Shown here piece by piece: positions 22,038 to 29,104 of a stretch of 64,000 nt of DNA (positions are counted from its first letter, which is position 1; the number at the start of each line of letters is the position of its first letter). The notes below the pieces were generated by a model. It saw nothing but the letters and a program-made list of their open reading frames with translations. It was not told where the DNA came from and made no database searches. The translations under genes and the position numbers were made by a program. Source of the DNA: Poindextera sp965277425 (lineage in GTDB: Bacteria; Pseudomonadota; Alphaproteobacteria; Caulobacterales; Caulobacteraceae); NCBI GenBank assembly GCA_965277425.1, contig CBDICR010000007.1, positions 1,240,001 through 1,304,000 on the forward strand, written 5' to 3'.

Positions 22038-22832
22038 ATGACCATCGCACCGAAACCCACACAGCCCCAGGCGGATGCGGTGGTCGAGGCTCAGCTTTCG
22101 CCGGTTGAGCTGAAAGTGGCGTCGCCGTCCGGCAAGCCTTGGGCCTATGGCATCCGCACCTGGGATGCTGATGGGACGAGCTACGACGGGTTCGTCTGGA
22201 ACCTTGAGGTCGGCTCCCGTACCGAAGCGCCCGACTGGAACACCGTTCCCGAATGCGGCCACGGCCTCCATTGCAATGCCGACGGCCCCGGCGACTGGTC
22301 GCTGCTGAGCGATGACACCGACGCCATCTTGGGGATTGTCCGTTACGACCCCGACCTCGCGATTGACCTCGACGGCAAGATCAAAGCGCCGTGGATGGAG
22401 ATTGTTCTTACCACGAAAACGGCCTCGCGGGCCAGCGTCATGGGCTTCATTGCCCAGCGGTCGCGGGAGAAGATCGCCGAGCTGATCGCCGGCTCCAGCA
22501 CGACGCGCGCTTCCAAGGATGGTGAGCATGCCTCGGCGGCGGGCGACAGAGGCCATGCCTCGGCGGCGGGCGACAGAGGCCATGCCTCGGCGGCGGGCTA
22601 CAGCGGAATAGCGGTGGCGCTCGGCATCGAAGGCCGAGCCCGCGCCGCCAAAACGGGCGCGATCATGCTCGCGGCATGGGCGCCGAACAACAAGACCGGC
22701 CGCTACGATCTGGCCCACGTCTTCGCTGGCATGGTCGGACAGACCTACGGCGCCGTCACCATCAAGCCTGACGTTTGGTACGATCTCGACGCCAAGGGTC
22801 AACCGCGCGAGATCAGCGACGGGGGCGCCTGA
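22038..22832 (+). CDS. DUF7666-like protein with Gly/Ala repeats
   Basis: 264 aa. The first 130 residues (GIRTWDADGTSYDGFVWNLE; ECGHGLHCNADGPGDWSLLS) recall the DUF7666 family of phage and plasmid proteins, function unknown. Residues about 164-190 contain three nine-residue repeats of GDRGHASAA type (27 bp each), which may form a short beta-helix-like rung stack. The C-terminus (IMLAAWAPNNKTGRYDLAHV) is conserved-looking. GGAG precedes the ATG. Confidence 0.65.
   Translation: MTIAPKPTQPQADAVVEAQLSPVELKVASPSGKPWAYGIRTWDADGTSYDGFVWNLEVGSRTEAPDWNTVPECGHGLHCNADGPGDWSLLSDDTDAILGIVRYDPDLAIDLDGKIKAPWMEIVLTTKTASRASVMGFIAQRSREKIAELIAGSSTTRASKDGEHASAAGDRGHASAAGDRGHASAAGYSGIAVALGIEGRARAAKTGAIMLAAWAPNNKTGRYDLAHVFAGMVGQTYGAVTIKPDVWYDLDAKGQPREISDGGA
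22527..22604 (+). repeat. Three tandem 27-bp repeats
   Basis: CATGCCTCGGCGGCGGGC begins at 22527, 22554 and 22581; the first two units are identical over 27 bp and the third diverges at its end. In frame they give HASAAGDRG units. Identity at DNA level points to recent expansion by slippage. Confidence 0.85.
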
Positions 22833-23023
22833 TGTCCGCGAACGAAACCCCACAGCCCCAGGCGCTCGCGGCGGCCGCGGTCTCGCATACGCCGGGGCCG
22901 TGGAAGGCCGGCCAACGCCGATACAGCCGGCGCTGGATGCGCAAACTGTCAGACGCGCCATCTCCCGCTGAACTCGCCCTAGCCCAAGCTGAGAGGCCGT
23001 TTGTGAAGGAACGCGCCGCATGA
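22832..23023 (+). CDS. Small phage protein with HTPGPW motif, probably shortened
   Basis: 63 aa from ATG 22832 (TGATG overlap). SHTPGPWKAG is the opening of a common family of short phage proteins, but after it the sequence changes to RRYSRRWMRKLSDAPSPAEL and ends quickly, as if two fragments had been joined. It starts with the same PQPQA-type Pro/Gln stretch as its neighbour. Confidence 0.55.
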   Translation: MSANETPQPQALAAAAVSHTPGPWKAGQRRYSRRWMRKLSDAPSPAELALAQAERPFVKERAA

Positions 23024-23958
23024 GTATTCAGCACGATCCGAACCCGGCCGCCGAGAGTGGCGTAAGCACGCCATCAAAGAACGATCTGTTCGAGCCGACG
23101 CTCAAGACCAAGCTCTCTGCAACGCAGGTTCGCCAAGCCATGTCGAAGCGTTGGGCCGCGCCTGAATATGCGGTGATGTGGGAGGTGGGCCGGGCGACCG
23201 GCGCCGTCTCTCACCAGCGCTACGCCGATGCGGTCATCATGAGCCTGTGGCCGTCGCGCGGCCTTGAGCTGCACGGCGTCGAGATCAAGGTCTCTCGCTC
23301 TGACTGGAGGCGCGAGGCGGCTGATCCCGCCAAGGCCGAGGCCATCGCCGCATACTGTGACCGCTGGTGGGTTCACACCGGGCCCGGCGTAATCCAAGAC
23401 ACGTCAGAACTTCCCCCGATGTGGGGCGCTCGCGAGTTCGATGGGCGCGCCTGGCGCACGATCAAGGAAGCCGAGAAGACCGAAGCTAAAGTATGCGACC
23501 GGGTCTTCCTCGCGGCGCTGCTCAGACGCGCCGACGGTGAGAGCCGTTGGCAGATCGATCAGCAAGCGCGCGAGATCGCCGCAGCGGCGGTTAAGGCGGC
23601 GGACGCTCAAATCGAAGGCGAGATCGCGCGGCGCTCACGGAACTCCCAGATCGCCGAGCAGAAGATCGCCGACTTTGAAGCGGCGTCCGGCCTAAGTTTC
23701 CGCGACTTCATGCTTGGGGATGCCAAGACTATTGGCGCGCTGGTGAAGGCGGTCAACGCTGTCGGGATCAACAAGGCGTACGGCGGCGTCAACACGATCC
23801 TCAATACCATGCGCGGCCTCGTTGGAACTCTCGAAGCTGCGATTGCGGCCAGCGCGCTTGCGTCCGCACACAGCGCCTCGGCCGCGCAACGGCTGAACCC
23901 TGATGGTTCTCAATCCCCCCTCCCAGCCCCTTCCTCACAGCATAGCGAGGTCGCGTGA
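23020..23958 (+). CDS. MmcB-like PD-(D/E)xK nuclease-fold protein
   Basis: 312 aa. YADAVIMSLWPSRGLELHGV then EIKVSRSDWRREAADPAKAE gives the D...ExK core of MmcB-type DNA repair proteins, about residues 68-105. A long helical region follows (AKVCDRVFLAALLRRADGES; EGEIARRSRNSQIAEQKIAD). The C-terminal tail SAAQRLNPDGSQSPLPAPSS carries the dispersed 3'-end repeat. Likely acts on phage or host DNA; activity not proven. Confidence 0.7.
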   Translation: MSIQHDPNPAAESGVSTPSKNDLFEPTLKTKLSATQVRQAMSKRWAAPEYAVMWEVGRATGAVSHQRYADAVIMSLWPSRGLELHGVEIKVSRSDWRREAADPAKAEAIAAYCDRWWVHTGPGVIQDTSELPPMWGAREFDGRAWRTIKEAEKTEAKVCDRVFLAALLRRADGESRWQIDQQAREIAAAAVKAADAQIEGEIARRSRNSQIAEQKIADFEAASGLSFRDFMLGDAKTIGALVKAVNAVGINKAYGGVNTILNTMRGLVGTLEAAIAASALASAHSASAAQRLNPDGSQSPLPAPSSQHSEVA

Positions 23959-24218
23959 TGAGCGGGTCCGTCGCCGACTACAACGGCCTCGCAGTCGCCT
24001 ATCGTCTGTGGACGGCTTACGAGGCGGCCTTCGACGCCGGCCCGACGCCGGCTCTCGCCAAGCGCTGCGATGAGGCCTGGCTGAACGGCGCCGCCCACGC
24101 CGTCCAGTGTGACCGAGCCTGTCTCCGCCAGCCCTCGTTGCTGGCCTGGATCGAGCGCCGCATCAAGCAAACGGCCGGCCTCTGTGGGACGACCTCTGAA
24201 ACCGGAGGCCAACGATGA
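23958..24218 (+). CDS. Small phage protein, unknown
   Basis: 86 aa from ATG 23958 inside the previous stop (TGATGA). SGSVADYNGLAVAYRLWTAY; CDEAWLNGAAHAVQCDRACL. Helical, with several Cys. ATGA overlap with the next mini-gene. Confidence 0.55.
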   Translation: MSGSVADYNGLAVAYRLWTAYEAAFDAGPTPALAKRCDEAWLNGAAHAVQCDRACLRQPSLLAWIERRIKQTAGLCGTTSETGGQR

Positions 24219-24379
24219 ATACGATGCATCGCCAACCGCTGTTCGAAACCCGCTTCCTGAGCGATGGCCCCCAAGAGTTCCCTCGCCAATCCATCATCGC
24301 TCGCCTTCTTCGTGAGGCTCTAGCCCTGGCCGCAGTTGGCTCGGCCATTGCCGTCCTGATCGGATGGCTGGTGCGATGA
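24215..24379 (+). CDS. Small single-helix membrane protein
   Basis: 54 aa, MNTMHRQPLFETRFLSDGPQ then LLREALALAAVGSAIAVLIG: one C-terminal transmembrane helix. Start and stop overlap both neighbours by 4-5 bp (ATGA), so it is part of the coupled array. Function unknown. Confidence 0.6.
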   Translation: MNTMHRQPLFETRFLSDGPQEFPRQSIIARLLREALALAAVGSAIAVLIGWLVR

Positions 24380-24546
24380 GCCCGGCCGACGACGCTTGGG
24401 GTCGTAACCGGCTTGTCGAGTGCGAACGCTGCGGTGTGCCGTTCGATGCGTCCGACGCCAGCGTCGAGGCCTGGGAGGTCTTGGACATGTTCGTATGCCC
24501 GGAATGCGCGACCGAAAAGCTGGGTGAATTGGGCGAGGAGATCTGA
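24376..24546 (+). CDS. Small zinc-ribbon protein
   Basis: 56 aa from ATG 24376. VECERCGVPFDASDASVEAW ... FVCPECATEKLGEL has two CxxC knuckles spaced as in small zinc ribbons. Probable DNA, RNA or protein adaptor; no specific family. Confidence 0.6.
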   Translation: MSPADDAWGRNRLVECERCGVPFDASDASVEAWEVLDMFVCPECATEKLGELGEEI

Positions 24547-24549
24547 GGT

Positions 24550-24918
24550 GTGCGCGAGCCTTCAACCCCCTTCGATAGATGGCGTTTCTGGGAAGAAAGT
24601 ATCGCCGGAAAAGAGCCGGATGTATATGAAAATGAACCACAATCAGGCTATTATGCGGTTCGGAAATTCGACTATGCGGCATGGCCGCGAGGGCCGTTTT
24701 TGCCGGCTCGCGTGTGGTGGGAACCGGGCGAAATCGACCCGGATACGGGCGAGCTTTTATCCGACGAACGATGCCGCGCCGAGATCGACGGGCGCGAGGT
24801 CAATCCCTGGAGGACATGGACATGGATAGCACGGCGCCCAGTCTCGGAGGCGGAGTGGAATTGGCTGGTGGCCCAAAGCCCGCTGCTGCCGAACCAACCA
24901 CCCTCGCGCAATCGGTAG
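24550..24918 (+). CDS. Hypothetical Trp-rich phage protein
   Basis: 122 aa from GTG 24550, eight bases after GAGGAG. REPSTPFDRWRFWEESIAGK, RVWWEPGEIDPDTGELLSDE, TWTWIARRPVSEAEWNWLVA. Rich in Trp and Pro, which suggests a small folded domain. Its last 97 bp overlap the ERF gene in another frame. Confidence 0.6.
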   Translation: MREPSTPFDRWRFWEESIAGKEPDVYENEPQSGYYAVRKFDYAAWPRGPFLPARVWWEPGEIDPDTGELLSDERCRAEIDGREVNPWRTWTWIARRPVSEAEWNWLVAQSPLLPNQPPSRNR

Positions 24919-25607
24919 ACCCGACGGCGAACATAGTCCTGCGCATGTGGCGGGCCGAACTCGATATCGGCAAAGTCGAGAAAGAGCAAACCGCGATCGT
25001 CAAGACCGAGGGTGGCCAGGTCGCCTATACCTACAAATTCAGCGGCTATGACGTGGTGGTGGCGGCCGTAAAGCCCGCCTTGGCGCGGCACGGGATCAAG
25101 ACCCTCGCCACCATCGACCACCATGAGCGCGTCGGGAATCTCACCATTCTGAAGGTCACCGTGCGCTTCATCAACGTCGATCAGCCCGACGATTTCGTCA
25201 ACGTCGAGATGGTCAATTATGGTGCCGACAAGGGCGACAAGGGTGCATCGAAAGCCCTGACTAACTGCGTCCGCGAGGCCATCAAGAAAGGTCTCGGGAT
25301 CACCTCCATCGAGGACGACCGCGCCGACGAGACGACAGCCTTCGAGACCGGCGATGGCGCGACCCGAAAGGACGTGGACGACGCAAAGGAGCGCGCCCGC
25401 GCGAACCTTGAGCAATGGGCCAAGACCTTCAAGGCCGCGCTTGAGAGCGCCCGCGACGTGAAGGACGTCCAGAGGCTCGAGCGCGAGAACAAGGACCAGC
25501 TGATCAGCGAAGACCTGCCGACCGTCACGCGAGCCTTTTTCGTCGAACTGATCGTGAAGCAGAAGAAGGCGCTCGCCGAGCCAGCGGGGGCCGACGATGA
25601 GCGCTAA
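24822..25607 (+). CDS. ERF-family single-strand annealing recombinase
   Basis: 261 aa from ATG 24822, the second of two ATGs after TGGAGGAC. VEKEQTAIVKTEGGQVAYTY, FSGYDVVVAAVKPALARHGI and the signature GADKGDKGASKALTNCVREA mark the ERF family, which anneals complementary single strands in phage recombination and genome circularisation. A C-terminal charged helix follows (KERARANLEQWAKTFKAALE). The neighbouring NinB and MmcB-like proteins fit a recombination module. Confidence 0.85.
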   Translation: MDSTAPSLGGGVELAGGPKPAAAEPTTLAQSVDPTANIVLRMWRAELDIGKVEKEQTAIVKTEGGQVAYTYKFSGYDVVVAAVKPALARHGIKTLATIDHHERVGNLTILKVTVRFINVDQPDDFVNVEMVNYGADKGDKGASKALTNCVREAIKKGLGITSIEDDRADETTAFETGDGATRKDVDDAKERARANLEQWAKTFKAALESARDVKDVQRLERENKDQLISEDLPTVTRAFFVELIVKQKKALAEPAGADDER

Positions 25608-26028
25608 CCCGACCATCATCATCCGCGGCCCGGCAGACCGCGCCAGGGCCGCCCGCTGGGCCTCCGTGGCCCAGGAGGGGGTCGCGGTCTCCTTCGCGGC
25701 TCCAGGGCGCTCTTTGCCCCAGAACAAGCGCCTCCACGCCATGTGCACCGACGTCGCTCAACAGGTCGTCTGGGCCGGAAAGAAGCGCAACGTCGAGGCC
25801 TGGAAGGACATCTTCACGGCCGCGCTGCTCAGCGCTGACCATGAGCTGGATATCGTGCCCGGCCTGAACGGCGGGTTCGTCTTGTTGGGGATGCATACGT
25901 CCAGCCTGTCCGTCGCCCGCATGGGTGAACTGATGGACTTCATCGAAGCCTGGTGCACGCAAAACAACGTCACGCTCCGGGATGATCCTGAACAGCCTTC
26001 CGACCTGTTGCGCGCGAGGGCGGCCTGA
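25597..26028 (+). CDS. NinB-family recombination protein
   Basis: 143 aa, overlapping ERF by 11 bp. PGRSLPQNKRLHAMCTDVAQ, NVEAWKDIFTAALLSADHEL and RMGELMDFIEAWCTQNNVTL match the phage NinB/Orf family, which binds single-stranded DNA and helps load annealing proteins. Full family length. Works with ERF in phage recombination (established for lambda Orf; inferred here). Confidence 0.85.
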   Translation: MSANPTIIIRGPADRARAARWASVAQEGVAVSFAAPGRSLPQNKRLHAMCTDVAQQVVWAGKKRNVEAWKDIFTAALLSADHELDIVPGLNGGFVLLGMHTSSLSVARMGELMDFIEAWCTQNNVTLRDDPEQPSDLLRARAA

Positions 26029-26228
26029 GCCACGATCCCCAAAGCCCGACCGATGCCGCCGACTTCTACGACGATGACTATGAGCCAGATGACGAACTGG
26101 AAGACGAGTTCGAGTGCGGGGCTTGGTTCAACGGCAAGTTCGACTTCTACCATTGCCAGCTCGCCGGAACCGAGGACTGCGATTGGGAATGCCCGTATAG
26201 CGCCGGCGCCCGAGGGCTGAAGACGTGA
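26025..26228 (+). CDS. Acidic Cys-containing mini-protein with a CTG start
   Basis: 67 aa if started at CTG 26025-26027 (reading SHDPQSPTDAADFYDDDYEP, then CGAWFNGKFDFYHCQLAGTE). The CTG occupies the position where neighbours have ATGA, with GAGGG upstream, and no ATG/GTG/TTG is present in this frame. The stop overlaps the HNH gene's GTG by 4 bp. Coding is likely; the start codon is an inference. Confidence 0.5.
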   Translation: MSHDPQSPTDAADFYDDDYEPDDELEDEFECGAWFNGKFDFYHCQLAGTEDCDWECPYSAGARGLKT

Positions 26229-26638
26229 CCCGCGTCGCCCCTAAATCCGGTGAGCCTGTCGGCCCTGCTGAGCGCGGCTATATCAGCGACAAGCTGAAGC
26301 TTCAGGTGCTGGTCGCCAATGGTGGGCGGTGCTGCCGATGTGACAAGAGGCTCGCCAAGGGCGACACCGAGTTCGATCACGTCTTGCCGGTGTTCATGGG
26401 CGGTCTGACCGAGCTTGGTAACCTCCTGCCAATGTGCTCAGCCTGCCATAAGCTGAAGACCAAAAAGGACGCGGCCGACCGTGCCAAGGTCAACCGTTTG
26501 CTGGCGGATAATATGCCGCAAACGGACGAAAATGTCGAGCCGAAACGGTCGAAACAGGCTATAAATTCAAGAGGTTTCGACCAAACGAAGACGCGCCGAT
26601 TCGACGGCACAGTCGTGGCCAGGCAGGCAAGACAATGA
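26225..26638 (+). CDS. HNH endonuclease
   Basis: 137 aa from GTG 26225. CCRCDKRLAKGDTEFDHVLP, VFMGGLTELGNLLPMCSACH contains the full HNH core: zinc CxxC pairs, DH and N. Phage HNH proteins often aid terminase cutting; here, far from terS/terL, it may serve recombination or restriction of competitors. Basic C-terminal tail. Confidence 0.85.
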   Translation: MTRVAPKSGEPVGPAERGYISDKLKLQVLVANGGRCCRCDKRLAKGDTEFDHVLPVFMGGLTELGNLLPMCSACHKLKTKKDAADRAKVNRLLADNMPQTDENVEPKRSKQAINSRGFDQTKTRRFDGTVVARQARQ

Positions 26639-26976
26639 GCGAGCGCCTGACCATGGATCACCTATACGAGACGATCAGCGACCCAGACGCCAACGACTGG
26701 TTCTGCCCGACCTGTGGCTATCGCAACATTATCTTTCTCAGCGTGAAGGAATGCGAGCGGTGCGGGTTTGAGCTTGATCCGGATCGGGTCGAGGATGCGG
26801 TCAGCGCAAGGATCAGCGCGCTTGAGGGCGACGACTGTTGCCCCGGCTGCGGCGCGTGTCCCGGTTTCACCGGCGTCGATTGCGATGAGACCTGCGAATG
26901 GGCGACCACTGGCGGCGGCGCGCCGACTTGGCCGAACTCGACGCCCGGCCCCGACATCATGCCAGAGGACGTCTAG
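26635..26976 (+). CDS. Zinc-ribbon protein
   Basis: 113 aa. NDWFCPTCGYRNIIFLSVKE, CERCGFELDPD and CCPGCGACPGFTGVDCDETC give up to four Cys pairs, as in RanBP2/rubredoxin-like zinc ribbons. ATGA overlap with the HNH gene. Function unknown. Confidence 0.6.
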   Translation: MSERLTMDHLYETISDPDANDWFCPTCGYRNIIFLSVKECERCGFELDPDRVEDAVSARISALEGDDCCPGCGACPGFTGVDCDETCEWATTGGGAPTWPNSTPGPDIMPEDV

Positions 26977-26978
26977 CC

Positions 26979-27206
26979 ATGAGCGCGTGCGTCACACCGC
27001 CGGCCGATCCCCTTTCCGGCGTCCATGACGAGACGATCTATCACGTCCTCAACGGCGCACGTGGAAGCAAGTCGTGGTTCGACAAGTGCAATGAGCTTAA
27101 GGCCGCGCTAGTCGCCCATGGCTGGACGCCACCGCCCGGGCATCCGCTGGCGACGCCAAACCTAGCGCCCTCCAGTGCAATTCTCCCGACAGCCGTAGGC
27201 GCATAA
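26979..27206 (+). CDS. Small phage protein
   Basis: 75 aa from ATG 26979. VHDETIYHVLNGARGSKSWF, DKCNELKAALVAHGWTPPPG. One short alpha/beta-like unit and a disordered end. The last base of its stop is the first of the next ATG. No family recognised. Confidence 0.55.
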   Translation: MSACVTPPADPLSGVHDETIYHVLNGARGSKSWFDKCNELKAALVAHGWTPPPGHPLATPNLAPSSAILPTAVGA

Positions 27207-27697
27207 TGACCAATACTGACTCCCCCACCCCCACAACATCCCCCCTAGACGTAGGCGAGCTAGAACGACTGCTGGGAGACACCCTCGCTCGGTTCGAGCT
27301 TTTGGCCCGGCAAGATAGAGCAATAACAGGAGTGGACATCCATACGATCCGCGAGGGCGATGGCGGCACTGATCTGGCCAAGCGCGTCGTCAATCTCAAA
27401 GGTGCGGCGCAATGGGCCGTAGAGCATGGCAATCGCATTGCTCTGTTAGTCCCCGCCCTAATCCAGCGATCTCGCCAAGCCGAGCGGATGGAAGAGGCGC
27501 TGAAGGATTGTCTCGCGGCTGTCGATAAGGCGGACCGAGAGTGCCCGATCAACAACGGGCGTGTCTCATCTTTCACCGAGCAATGCCCGAAATGCGGGGC
27601 ATCATCGGCTCAGAACTGCGGCCCGAACGTCATGGCGCTCAGCCAGCTTGATGGCGTTGTCCGCTCTGCCCTGCTCCATGAGGGAGAAGAAGCATGA
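27206..27697 (+). CDS. Hypothetical phage protein with CPKC motif
   Basis: 163 aa. Pro/Thr-rich start (MTNTDSPTPTTSPLDVGELE), helical core (LLGDTLARFELLARQDRAIT; IQRSRQAERMEEALKDCLAA) and a CPKCGASSAQNC knuckle. Ends EGEEA just before the coupled next start. No family recognised. Confidence 0.6.
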   Translation: MTNTDSPTPTTSPLDVGELERLLGDTLARFELLARQDRAITGVDIHTIREGDGGTDLAKRVVNLKGAAQWAVEHGNRIALLVPALIQRSRQAERMEEALKDCLAAVDKADRECPINNGRVSSFTEQCPKCGASSAQNCGPNVMALSQLDGVVRSALLHEGEEA

Positions 27698-27963
27698 GTA
27701 GTGACGCGCCGTCCTTGCGCGAACCCGTCGACGCACTTGCGATCCAATCGTTCGTGGAGCAAGGCCTGAAGCAGCAAGCCGCTAGGCTGGCCGGCGAGAC
27801 CTTCATCGACTGGCTCGTTGAACTTGCCAAGCTCGCCGAGCCGGATGACGCGGCGCGCTGGCTGGCCGGGTCGGTCGTGCTCAACGAGGAATGCTGGTTC
27901 GAGAGCTTTTCGGACGGGATGACGCCGGCCGAATGCTGGGCTGAGGAATGCTCCTATGGGTGA
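27694..27963 (+). CDS. Small phage protein opening with the APSLREP repeat
   Basis: 89 aa. The first codons (MSSDAPSLREPVDALAIQSF) contain a copy of the 17-bp repeat (27703-27719). The rest is helical (QQAARLAGETFIDWLVELAK; LNEECWFESFSDGMTPAECW). Overlaps both neighbours. Function unknown; the shared N-terminus is discussed in the findings. Confidence 0.6.
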   Translation: MSSDAPSLREPVDALAIQSFVEQGLKQQAARLAGETFIDWLVELAKLAEPDDAARWLAGSVVLNEECWFESFSDGMTPAECWAEECSYG

Positions 27964-28672
27964 CGCCCCGCACCTGCGAGATATCACCGAGGGAGAAGCG
28001 ATAGCAGAGGCTCGCGCGCTCGTTGAGCCCTACATCGTCGGCACGAAGCACGTCCGCATTCGCGTGGTGACCCTGCGTCGTATCTTGGCCGCCCTCGCCG
28101 CCGCATCCAACCAGCCGGCAGGTCAGCCTAGGCGTGACGAGCCGTCCTTGCGACCGCCTAGCAGCGCCGAGGCGAGGATGGACGAATACTACGCTGAGGC
28201 CGTCGCGCTCGTCACCCGCGACCAGAAGCCTTCGACCAGCTACGTCCAACGTAAGCTTCAGCTCAACTACAATACCGCCAATGCGCTGATGGAGCGCATG
28301 GAACGAGAGGGCCTGGTTACCCCAACCATCGCCGGGCGCCGCGAAATGATCGCGCAGAACTCTCGCAAGGACGGCTCGTCTCTTCAAACCAACCCCACTC
28401 CCGAAAGCAAATCCCCCGGAGCGGGGGAGGGGCGAGTGGTCGAGCTTGAGCAGGGGCTTGCGGACCTGCTGACGACAGCGGAAGATTACCTCACACCAAA
28501 CACCGGCGTCACGACGCAGGCTTTCTCGGACGCCATTGAGCGCGCGGACAAGCTACTACCGCCCAACGCCACATCGGAATCGTGGAATCGCCGCGCCGCT
28601 GCCGTCCGCGCCCTTCGAAACGAGCCCCCTCCCCCAGCCCAACCCCTCACAGACGAAGGAGAAGGACGGTGA
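27956..28672 (+). CDS. Phage protein with FtsK-gamma-like winged helix, apparently a fusion
   Basis: 238 aa. Residues about 76-138 (EYYAEAVALVTRDQKPSTSY, VQRKLQLNYNTANALMERME, REGLVTPTIAGRREM) match the FtsK gamma domain, which reads KOPS polarity sites near terminus regions. This block is bounded by inverted copies of a 17-bp repeat (28136-28152, 28364-28380). After it, SPGAGEGR followed by GTG looks like a former gene end and start, so the C-terminal part (VVELEQGLADLLTTAEDYLT) was probably once a separate gene. Domain call good; fusion history inferred. Confidence 0.7.
   Translation: MGDAPHLRDITEGEAIAEARALVEPYIVGTKHVRIRVVTLRRILAALAAASNQPAGQPRRDEPSLRPPSSAEARMDEYYAEAVALVTRDQKPSTSYVQRKLQLNYNTANALMERMEREGLVTPTIAGRREMIAQNSRKDGSSLQTNPTPESKSPGAGEGRVVELEQGLADLLTTAEDYLTPNTGVTTQAFSDAIERADKLLPPNATSESWNRRAAAVRALRNEPPPPAQPLTDEGEGR
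28136..28380. repeat. 17-bp inverted repeats bracketing the FtsK-gamma-like module
   Basis: GACGAGCCGTCCTTGCG at 28136-28152 and its exact reverse complement at 28364-28380 enclose 211 bp that encode only the winged-helix module. Direct-sense copies also open other genes (27703-27719, 29121-29136, 29960-29975), an inverted one closes 29510-29526, and one lies at 15802-15818 in the C5 methyltransferase gene. Confidence 0.75.
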
Positions 28673-29103
28673 GCGAAGAAAAGGATGGCCGCACGTTGGA
28701 AACCCAGCCGCCGAGTGTGGACGCAAGCGCGCCACCATCGACCTCGGTGTATCCGTTGGAGCGCCGCGTGATCCGCTACGTCTGCCCCTTCTGCCATCGC
28801 GGCCACGGCAAGTTCGAAGCCGCTTTCCGGCACACTCCGCGATGCTTTCGGAATCCAGCGGCGCGTTCTTGCAAGACTTGCGCTGCCTACCAACCATCCG
28901 AGCCGAGCGACTATCGTGGCTATCCCGGTTGTCCGGAGGGCTGTGACGCTGGCGAGAGCCTGGACGCCGGGATGCCGGTCGGATGCGCATCGTGGGAACG
29001 CCGCCCTGATGGCGTGGGAAGGGCCCCACGTCCACATGCTCCCGTCGATGAAGCGCAACGGCTGAACCAAAACCTCGCATCCCTTCCTGAAGGGGGAGAG
29101 TAG
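28669..29103 (+). CDS. Cys-rich zinc-finger-like phage protein with DEAQRLN tail
   Basis: 144 aa from GTG 28669, overlapping the previous stop by 4 bp. VIRYVCPFCHRGHGKFEAAF, HTPRCFRNPAARSCKTCAAY, GYPGCPEGCDAGESLDAGMP show many Cys/His, probably binding zinc. The C-terminus PVDEAQRLNQNLASLPEGGE is the dispersed 3'-end repeat. Function unknown. Confidence 0.6.
   Translation: MSEEKDGRTLETQPPSVDASAPPSTSVYPLERRVIRYVCPFCHRGHGKFEAAFRHTPRCFRNPAARSCKTCAAYQPSEPSDYRGYPGCPEGCDAGESLDAGMPVGCASWERRPDGVGRAPRPHAPVDEAQRLNQNLASLPEGGE
29041..29071 (+). repeat. Dispersed 3'-end repeat, copy in the 28669 gene
   Basis: CCCGTCGATGAAGCGCAACG and the following 11 bases match the minus-sense copy at 14409-14436 at about 27 of 31 positions, although the two genes are 15 kb apart and otherwise unrelated. 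It encodes PVDEAQRLNQ. Confidence 0.65.
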
Positions 29104-29104
29104 A

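Noticed and set aside
22527..22604. CRISPR-like tandem repeats
   Set aside because: Units are contiguous, in frame and without spacers; it is a protein repeat.
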